Source of the DNA: Membranipora membranacea
Lineage: Eukaryota > Bryozoa > Gymnolaemata > Cheilostomatida > Membraniporidae
NCBI GenBank assembly: GCA_914767715.1
Contig: OU612069.1
Coordinates: forward strand, 7,008,001-7,068,000
DNA: 60,000 nt
Reading direction: 5' to 3'
Shown piece by piece: positions 25,321 to 35,355 of the stretch. The position numbers and the translations under genes were made by a program. The stretch's first letter is position 1; each line of letters begins with the position of its first letter. The notes under the pieces are model-generated. The model worked only from the letters and a program-made list of their open reading frames with translations, was not told where the DNA came from and did no database searches.

Positions 25321-27195
25321 CATCAGAAGCTAAGGCTAGTGAATGTTCCACATTTTTTATGGATGGAGTGCAATTTCACTATGGATTGATAAATTGAATC
25401 GCATCGCATAACATGCATCACTAAAAAAAAGTTTAATTAAGCATTTATATTTACATATTAAGTTTATATTTTTAGTCGGCAATTATAGATTGAGTTTCAC
25501 ATCTGAATCACGCAACTTGCATCACTAGAAATACCTATTAACATCTGAAACAAATATGTGAGTCAGATGCTTGCAACAGTTACCTTTGAGTAAGCAAGAT
25601 GCGCTTCCCTACGGCGGCGCTAACAGAGGTCAGGACAACATCGATCTGACCCCATTCCGCCAACTTTCCTTTCAGGACAACTTCAAATCGGGAACTCCGG
25701 TTTTAAATGCAAATAATTTAGTTAATGCATCATCGATTCAATTAGGCGACAGGAAAATGAAAGCACATACATATGCAATTATATTTTGATTCGAGATTAG
25801 CAATTTAACAATATTGGCAATATTTATCATGCACACAATTCAAAATTGGTCATCTATTAAGTTTCTTTGATCGACACTGAATTGGAGCTCTCATGTAGAG
25901 AGAAAAGACATAACTGGACATTTTAAAATTTTCATTGCCTTCTCTTTGTGTCATTTTTATGCATCTAGTATTCAAATATCTCGACAGTAGCACAACTTGC
26001 CCTCATTATACAGGATTGCTAGACAGGCTGCACTATTTTGTTCTCGAATGAGTATGTCAAGAGAAAATCAGTGATTGACCAAATCAAAGACCTGTTTCTA
26101 AAAGACTGCTTTAATATTATTGTGATTTGGTTCGATTGGCGTTGCATTGGCAATATATGAAACTTAAATCAATGATTGCAAAAAGAAGTGAGCTTCACAA
26201 AATGTGGGCTAGAGATGAAGGATATTTTTGTTGCCCCTTTGTTTCTATAAAAAATGTAGCCAATTAACGGTATACCCAACACATACCTCTTTCCCAGTTG
26301 GCTCGTTAGATTGATCAGTCCAAAAACGCTTTGCTGCCAATATAATTTCATTTAGAGCTAGTGGGAGGAAGTCATTGAGCTGAAAAAAAAATTGGCCATT
26401 CAATTTGGTCTAACCGTCCAGCTAAAACTATCAGTCCATTACTACAAATTTTCCATCTGCCTATGCCTTTTCAGTACAGGTTGTCCCGTCAAATGTGTCC
26501 AACAGATGGGCAAAAGACACATTAACACGGGGTGACAGTTTGGAATCCCATCAGCCGCACACCTCTGGTGGGTGTTTAAAAAAAAATCAATGATTTGCCA
26601 TTGTATCAATGCACAGTCAGATATGAGGCTATACTTTCTTAATTTGTGTAACTGAAGCAGTTTATATCTCGAAAGTATATACCGCAAACAAAAAGGGAAA
26701 TTAATTATTATCACAGTCGTTACCACCTGATTAGTTTTGTTGATTGTCGGACACGCTGGCTGGCTAGCTCAAAGTCTATGTATCTGAAAATAATTTCATT
26801 TAAAATGTAACAATTGGCTCATATTAAGAATGAATATCATAAAAATTCATAATAATAATAAATAATTATGGGCAGCAGAGATCAAGTTCAAACTACTATC
26901 TGTATCACAAGTCTACACCCACGTACTGCCAAATTAGGAATTCTGTTCTTACAAATTCAAACGCTCTTACCATGCTGTTGAAAATGGTACTTATTCTTGT
27001 CATGCAGTCTTAAATAAGCAAACGAAACAGTTTCTAACCGATAGTTGTACAGTACTTCAATAACCACAATTTGATCAAAATAATATTTTTTTTTATATTA
27101 ATTCAGGCAAATATTTGCGATGACTCTCACTCCACATCTCCCACTTGAATATCTGCATTTATAAAAACAACTAAGTGAATCTATAATTTGGTAAT
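25321..27195. repeat. Array block theta, copy 2 (end of the second large copy)
   Basis: Follows 13,820-15,700 closely. At about 27,200 the sequence switches from matching 15,700 to matching 10,610, giving a clear duplication junction. No gene. Confidence 0.85.
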
Positions 27196-27199
27196 TATG

Positions 27200-28700
27200 A
27201 TAATAACAATTACTAGATAGAAAAATATTCCGAGATTTAAAATCTCAATAGGCCTACTTGATTGTTCGGCAAATGACTTCATTAGATCATCCCCTACTGG
27301 TAAATATTAAAAGTATACCTACACTTATTTGCAGAAGATTTGTATGTGCGAGTGATAACAAAATATCTAGCAGAATGATTATTTGTCCCTCAACTACATG
27401 ATTATAAATGTTCACGGATAAGTTTAGAAGTAAATATTACTAAGTTGTGTATTGTGACACTCTATAGAGCTGTGACCAATTTTATGAGCAAGTTATAGGC
27501 TGTATATTTTAGGGTAAATACTAGACTAATGCACCTTAATTTAAATATGATAACAAATTTTTATTTATTTTTGTAACATAATCAATTGTACCCATAGACT
27601 TAATTATAAACCTAGACAGGACACTACATATAGCTGAAGTGAGGCACACAATTGTGGGCGACTCAACGTCATTGGAAGTTGTAGTAAGCAATGATATTAT
27701 CATTGGTTTACTGTTAGCAATTCAGGTTTTATTTTCATAACCCAATCAATTTTATTCGGATTTCGAGTTTCGAAATTACTTAACAAACAGCAGCATCTTG
27801 TTATCAAGTTGATGTTATTTCTGCTTCTCAGTGACTTATATGGTTTCATCTTTATCTCCCCGTACATTTTTTAAAATTTGATGCAGAAACCATCACAAAA
27901 TGATTGAAAGTTATTGTCAAGGCTTGGTGGTTTAATTACTATTTAATCCACGAAATGAATGCAAAAAATCATGAATTTCATAAAACATGATGAAATGTTG
28001 GCAAAACATTATCTTTTATTAACCAGATGACTCAATTAAATTGCACTTCTAAAAATGCTAGAAGCGTCAAATTTTTTCTCTGACCTCGTTGTGACATTGC
28101 GAATAGATAAATCATTTAGGGTCAATCTATCGTATTTTCCCTTCATTTAATGCAGCATTTCTTAACATTTATTCTTGGTTTTCTCATATAAACTTTAGAT
28201 GCAAGCTGACATGCTACATTTATTATCTATTGAAAAGAATCAGGCACAGCATATAAATGATTCTTTTGTTTACCTAAAGTTGAAACAATGAAAATAATTG
28301 AGTTGTACAGAGGCCTCACACTCAGCATAATACAATGATACAATTACCTCCACATGACGGAGAATTATTGGGATTGTAAAACAGGGACCGGCAGATTTAT
28401 TCATTATTTTACCTAAGGCATGTCAGTACACATGAAGGGGGTTAATGTGATCACAGTACACTCTTAATTACGTTAATACCTGTAAGATAACTTGTCAAGT
28501 CTTATGAGCTTGCCTCTTCTAACTTCAGGCCACCAAGTTTCAGTATCTTGCCCAGATCATAACATTACAGCAAATTTACACATCAGGCAACACTATAAGC
28601 ACATTGTATCTCAACCATCTGACATCGCGCAGGGGCACACACGGCAATTCCACTGCGTTATGTTGTAATATTTAAAAACTTTTAGACTCTAGTTTTTTGT
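27200..28700. repeat. Array block eta, third partial copy
   Basis: Matches 10,610-12,250 and 22,190-23,760 with internal deletions, notably around 28,345 and 28,600. Homology ends near 28,710. No gene. Confidence 0.75.
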
Positions 28701-28710
28701 CAGATCAGGG

Positions 28711-31700
28711 AAACACATTTCTTCTCAGCTGTTAACATTTAAATACAAATTTTAAACATGTTTCGTAGACTGTGAATTTCCAGTTTTAAAATAGGCCCAG
28801 TATGATAAATTAACCATAACCATAAACCCTGCTTGGTGATTTCACATGGGTTTGTTATTGTTAATGAGACATCATCATGTGAGAACTACTCTGAGTTTGT
28901 TCACCTAAACAAGTATAGGTGTCTCCTGTCTTCTTAGAATAATTTCATTTACATTAAATTTACAATGGTTGTGATGCCTCATCCCCCAAGAAACGATAGA
29001 GTGAAGGCTGATTATTATCTCTAGTTATTTACACATAAAAGTGTCCTGTGTAATGTTCCTTTATAAATTCTCTTATAAATGGACTGTGTATGGTGGGTTT
29101 AATAAATGAGATCATCCTGTTATTGTCTACTCTGAGAATATTCAATGGCTCCTGCAGTGAGAGTTTACTCCTGCAGATTAGCTATATAGTAGAAGACCAT
29201 ATTGAATTGTTTGCAATTATGGACTCAAATTTGATTGCCTGAGTCTTTTATAAAAGACCATCGTTTTATTGGTCTCAATTTTAAATATGTGTAGATTGGT
29301 GAACCCAAATCAAGGATGAAGAAAATCAGTGCCTAGTGACCTATTTGCTCAGATTGTAGGCACAAAAGTAGGAAATACATTACATACTAGTCTTCGTCAC
29401 AGGAATATCATGATGCAATCCTCTTTTAAGGTCAGTCAAAGGGGAAAATCATTGTAATTGGCTATTGCACCAAGTAAACCAGCGTAATCCACTCATAATT
29501 TCAACCAATCTCACAATGATACCCTTTGGGCACCTGGTAATTAAAAACAAGAGGTTTCTCAAAATTGACAGGCTGAAAATTGGTAGGGTCAAGTCCCCTA
29601 GCCCTTATGGCGAATTCACTACTGAATCTACCCAACATACCAGCAATACCAGCTTGTGGCAAGAAATCAAAAAGTATCATAGAGAAAAAATAATAGAGGA
29701 AACTGTTGGATACTAAATTGTTGCAGCTCTAATGCTACCATCCTGAGTGAAATGCTGCCACTCTGGATTATCATCAATTTGAAAAAATTTGCTAAGGAAA
29801 CTTTATACCTCCTATTCCTCAGTCCTCTGTCAAAAAAGTTCTAGCTCAGTGAGCATGGTATACGATAGGCATATTTAAAAATATCATACAAGGCTAAGAC
29901 CAAAGCTACCAAACCCTTGCAGAATCAAAATGAAATTTAATTGTGTGGATTAATAAAAACACTTGTTAATTCTCGGATGTTATTGAAGTTACAATCGACA
30001 AAAATTCACTGCTGCTGCATGAATTTTTATCCATTACTTTTGCCTAGTATTAGTTCAGTTTAGCAACAGTTTTTGCCCATCGAAATTATTTTTCAAAATC
30101 ACTATGTTTCCATATTTTGGTGTGGAATCGATTTGAGGGCCAAATTAAATACATGAAATTAGCATTTACATTCAATTCTAGTATAGGGTGCCGAATTCAC
30201 AATTGCTGGGCTTTCAATCAAATGACACAACAGTTGATACAAACTAGAATATCCACTGTCTTTTGTTTCTATTCTTCTAAATTTCTTGTGGATTTTGTGT
30301 AGCAGAACAAAAGACTTTCTATATGTATATCAAGTTTGTGGGGTAACAGGTCACTGACTTCCAAATCTGTTTTGCCGTAAATGAGATAAGCTGCTAAATC
30401 TATTGTAATTTTCAAACTCAAAATCCGATCGAAATTGATCTAGTTATGATTAAAAAACCTGGATTGTGGACGGAAAATCAATGATAGCATCATTGCTTCT
30501 ACACCTTCCAATGACGTTTGTTGCCCACAATTAAGTCCCTTAGTGCCTCACTATCCATATAGTGTCATGTCTAGGTTTATAATCAAGTCTATGATTGCAC
30601 CCCATTTATGGAGGTGGCGACTTTTTTGGAACTATTTCAAATCTTTCACTTTCATTATTTCAATGGACTATTTGTTGACAGTTGGATATGTTTGTAAATA
30701 TTTAAATAGTACAGGTGGAGGATTTGCCCTTAAGATGATGGCAATGACTTGTAATAAATACCAAATATACAAAGCGTTAAAACTGAAATTAAAGCTGTTG
30801 TATTTAGATCAGTCAAACAACCAACCACCAACATATCTACGTGACTGCGATTAGTAAAATTCAAAAGCGGAAGTGTGAATTTAAATTTTGGAGACCTGTG
30901 TTGGCAGTTTTATTACCTTTTCCATGATGACTTGCTGAGTATGCTAGACAAGGAGATATTACCTTTTATTTACAAATCCATGTGAGCAGTTTGTTTAAGG
31001 CAATTGTTATATGTACCTACCAGTAGATATAAAAGAAAAGCATGTTTTTATAGTTTACCTATCACAATGCTGACAATCCAAGTTTATAAATGCTAATAAA
31101 TATTGATCCCTGAGAATTTAGTGTGATCCCTAAATTCCATAACCTAAAAACTGTTTGACTTCTTGTTAAAAAATGAAGGTCAAAAACCCAGCAAACGGTG
31201 AACATTGTAACATCGTATCGCATACAAATTTTTCAAGTTTTACATGGTGTGTAAATGATAGGATTGGGTTATTGTCTAATAGGATACAGAATGGTAATCA
31301 CAATGTTCAGATTCAGTTATAGCAGAATCTTTGCTTCTTAGTATTAGTCAAAAATTATGTTTGACATGATGATACATCACTGTTAAATGTGAGAATACAG
31401 CTTATAATTAGCACTTTCATGATGTTATGATCATGCTATCAAAAAGTATTCAATTTTAACAATGTTATAGCATCACAGTTCTTCCATCACTACAGCATTA
31501 TTTTATGATCATCTCATGAAGTTTGTTTTATAATGCTGTGACAACCACCTCATAGCCACTGATAATGTTCAAAATGAGATGCATTGTGGTAATGTTTTTT
31601 CATAAAACTGTCACAACGTTCAGTGCTTTTTCTCATCATAATGGTGATACTTTTCATTCCAATAATATTAGAGCATTGGATTGTCCTCTCAACAAATAGC

Positions 31701-32619
31701 ATGAGTGTAATGGGATATGATTTCTGCTGCCGCAATGTTTCTATACCACCTTGGAAATAGTATTTTGGAAGATGCATAACTGGAACAATGTTCAGTAAGA
31801 CACCAGCAAAGGATGTTATATCTTAAAACTCTTCAAATTAATGCTGCATACAGATTTGAATTGCAATTTACCGAATTGAAATTAGGTTTGATATAATATT
31901 ATTTGTCATTTAAACTGTCTGAAATATCACAATACCGGTGCCAATTCTCAAAAACTGATCTATAAAAAATCTAGGGAAAGTAATAATCCTTGAGGGTGCA
32001 AAGCAGCACTTTTCAATGGTGCCCTATGCTCCTAATGTTGGGTTTTCAGTTTATCGGCATTTCAGTACATACCCCAAAGGAGCTTTTCCAACCTGACATG
32101 AAATATCTACTTTACTTAGCTTTCTATGGGATGGAGTACATCTTACCTATCCTAGGTCTACTGGACTGTAACCTTTTCTAACTTTGTTAAGTTTACAGGG
32201 CAAACTTGATACAAAATAACTATCAGATATTGTATCAATCTTGATCGCTCTATTGAGTTGTCTCCTTCCATTCACATGAGGGGCAATACTTATTAATCCA
32301 ATAATACATGTGCATAATACAAACATATATCATTATTATAACTAGCGAAATTTTCATTATTATTATTATCATTTTATTATGTTGGAGCAACCTTTCCTAG
32401 TTTGAGGGAAGTTATCAATAAGGCATAATATTAATTTGATTAATTATATCTATTTTTGGCAATTAGCAAGAAAATCGACCAGAACAAAAATGCAGTTTGA
32501 TGAGACTATATTTAGCAAATTAATTAGTCCTCATCACCTCATGTAATAATAAATCAACTGTGTACCAATTTAAAATAAAAATAATTTGTACAGTAAGTCA
32601 ATAAGACAAGTTTTTTGAT
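28711..32619. other. Long intronic stretch before the Roco exon; no exon recognised
   Basis: No LRR-like or other splice-flanked conserved segment was found. Short frames at 29,465-29,716, 30,543-30,854 and 31,990-32,181 have no recognisable motif and are probably chance. An ATT-type microsatellite lies near 32,355. An inverted interspersed repeat is at 30,400-30,610. Confidence 0.5.
30400..30610 (-). repeat. Inverted copy of the 10,985-11,200 interspersed repeat
   Basis: The reverse complement shares the GTGAGGCACT block, the ACGTCATTGGAA block and the following AGCAATGAT block with 10,985-11,200, 22,540-22,650 and 27,610-27,720. A second inverted copy is at 42,230-42,370. Orientation and location outside the array show that it can move, or has been moved, independently. 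Confidence 0.65.
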
Positions 32620-33135
32620 AGTGAGAATCTGAGACTTTCAACACTATCAAGTAAGATTATGTTGAAAGTTACGATGCCAAGTGTGTATTATCCTGTAAAA
32701 ATAACTAAATGTAGCCGATTACAAGTGAATAAGAGAACTTTGTCACTGAAAAAAAGAGCGAAATAACGCTGTTATCATGATTATGTGGCCTATCAAATTT
32801 AAAATTTCCTCAGTTCAAGGATCTTTGAATTACTAATTTTACTAATATTGTCAATAGATCACCATAATTCATTTTCCATGCTGTTTATTGTGACAATCAG
32901 GGTTGCTCAGATCAGGGCTCCCTAAACAGGAGTGACTTCTAGCTTTTGAATGTGAACCTGCCACCATCGTAGACTATCCTGTGCAGCACAGTAATATCAA
33001 TTAATCTCAGCTTTGGGAGAAGCGCTGTAAGCCCCCCCCCCCCCATCCACACCCCCGATTCAGGGTTCAGGGAGTAACCCCGACCTTAAAAGCCTAGAAT
33101 GCAACGTAAGGCCTCACAAAGTAATAAATTTACTG
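32620..33135. repeat. Dispersed repeat alpha, copy 3
   Basis: 32,890-33,135 matches 7,795-8,045 and 16,245-16,480, including the C-run. 32,630-32,720 matches 16,010-16,110. It ends about 300 bp before the Roco exon. 33,136-33,433 is the remaining intron, ending with the acceptor at 33,431-33,433. Confidence 0.7.
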
Positions 33136-33433
33136 CATACTCACAATTTAGTAGTAAGTCATTAGTTGGCTTTAAAAATGTTGGTTAAAATCACAAGGGT
33201 TAGTCACTCACCACACCGTGGCGGCGAAATAGTGTGTGCCTTGAGGGCGAGGCTGCAATGACTGCGCCATTTTCCCCAAATTTCAACACATTTGTATCTT
33301 CTTGTGCAACCTTGGCCAACCCACCATACCACTCACTGTACCTTGCACTTGTCTAGTCATGACTAAAAGTTCATTCCCATGTCGGCAACGCTCATTATGA
33401 TTGAAAGTAAATATATTTTTATCTTTTAAACAG

Positions 33434-35355
33434 CCTGGGGCAACTCACCAAACTGGTAGAACTTAATATTAGAGGAAACGGGTCACTCTCCTCTATACCT
33501 GAAAGTATCTTCAATATCAGCACGCTAAAGAGCTTCAGATGTGACGACTGCGAAGCACTAGTATCTCCTCCCTATGCTGTCTGCATACAGGGTATAGAAG
33601 CTGTAAGGAAGTATCTGCATGATCTTCATGCTGAAAAAGATAACATTTTCAGACTCATTCCGGTAACAGTCATAGGCAAGACTAAAGCAGGAAAGACAAG
33701 CATTGTGAGGAGCGTACAGAAGGATCAGCGTGTGCTGACAACCCGTTCCGATATCGACATCAAGCTTGATGAGGCAACACGTGTCTTCAATGTATGCGAG
33801 GCTGACATTGATGAGAAATTGAAGTTGGTATTCACTGATTTGGGAGGGCATGAGGTGTATCACCTTGCCTATCAAGTGAACGCCAAAGTACAATCTGTAC
33901 CACTTCTAGTGGTAGATATAGCAGAGTTTGACAGTTTAGTACATGCGCATGGAGTAGAGGCTGCAGCTCAGGATGTATGCTTCCAGTGGATAGCGCACCT
34001 ATATACATCACAACCAAACCTAGGAAGACCAGTGCTCGTACTGACTCATGGTGATTTGCTTAGCAACGAGACCCTCAAACTGAGGAAGAAACAGCTTTTA
34101 TCAGCAACAGAGAAGCTGCGTTTAGATGTAATTCAATCAGAAGAGGGTGTTGCTATGCCTGACAGCTCATTTTTCTCTATGACATGTTTCATCGACAGAG
34201 CACAGCCCCTGATCACAACAATACTAGAGCTCTCGGCTTCATCGAGCAAGATGGATATCAAATCACTAAAGATTGCACTGAAGGAAGCAGGGGCTAAGCT
34301 TATCACTGATATACCCGGTAGTTGGTATGAAGTGCTGAATAAGGTTACTGCTGAAGAGCAAAAGCCTTATGTTTCTGTTACTGACTTCATACAAGGTTTC
34401 AGTAAGCACAGTGAGCATGCTTTGCAGTACGTCAAAGAAGCAGGAAGAATAATGTGGTTTCAGGACGTTGAGAAGCTGAGTGACTATTTATTCCATCGCC
34501 CTTCAGTTCTTGCTGATGTCATAAGGACACTTTACGATCATGCAGATGCTCAAGCATGGGAACATCGCATAACCAAATTTAGACCCTACAGATATAAGGA
34601 AAGACCTGTGGACAGAAGAGAGTATGTCAGCATGGTCAATGATTTCAAAGCCACAGGAATCATAAGAGCTGCATTACTTCACAATCTGCTCAGCAATGAA
34701 TCGGAACTACCTGTTGATGTTGGTATCACGCTGCTGAAAACATTTCACCTGATCTGTGGACCTATAGAAAGTGATGGCAGTGAGAAGTTCATCGTTCCCT
34801 ACTTCAGCACTAAGAACATACCAAACCCAACAGAAGGCACAAATCACCTTCAGCTGAGAGTCGATCTGTATCTGAACGGCCTCAACGTTCCGCAATATGT
34901 ATATTATGTAATCACTGCAAGATTTCTAGACATATGCGTCAATCCATTCAACACACCTGAAGCTGGTATAAATGGGGCGAGTGTGCAAGAGATGAACGGA
35001 GTCTTGCGGTATCTATTGCATAATGAGAAAGAAAAACAAGTGACACTCATCACGCAAACACCGGCCAGGCTTATCAGCGATGCTTGGAAGACCCAACTAG
35101 AAACAATGAAACGGCTTACATCTGAATTGGATTCTGTGTGGAAAGGAGTTCGATATGACCATGTCTTCTACTGCTCTCATTGCCTACTGACCAAACAGTC
35201 ATCACCAGCAACATTTGTCAATCCTGAGTGGTTCAACAGGCGTGTCAGATACAAACTGCCAGAGCCCCGTCATACCACCTACACTGGAGAGGAGACTTGT
35301 CCATGTGACACCAACGATGGGAGGAGGCGTGTCCCGCTACCTCTCAGATATCCAT
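33434..35355 (+). CDS. Large exon: terminal LRRs, Roc GTPase domain, COR domain, Cys-rich tail
   Basis: Enters in phase 2, so the upstream LRR exons fit exactly, and leaves in phase 1 at a GTAAGT donor. Counted from 33,435: residues 1-55 are LRRs (VELNIRGN, SLSSIPESIF). Residue 81 starts the P-loop GKTKAGKTS. DLGGHE (residue 135) is the G3 motif. THGD (residue 204) stands in the G4 place, where most small GTPases have NKxD; THxD-like forms are usual in Roco proteins. About 270-560 is the COR domain. A tail with FYCSHC and TCPC resembles the Cys-rich end of MFHAS1-like Roco proteins. No kinase domain follows, unlike LRRK1/2. The exon is intact, with no frameshift or stop. Confidence 0.93.

Noticed and set aside
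29465-29716. 83-codon plus-strand frame as an exon of the Roco gene
   Set aside because: No LRR pattern, no flanking splice sites in phase 2, and no recognised domain.
33558-34017. Minus-strand open frames opposite the Roco exon
   Set aside because: They are shadows of a strongly supported plus-strand GTPase coding exon and have no motifs of their own.
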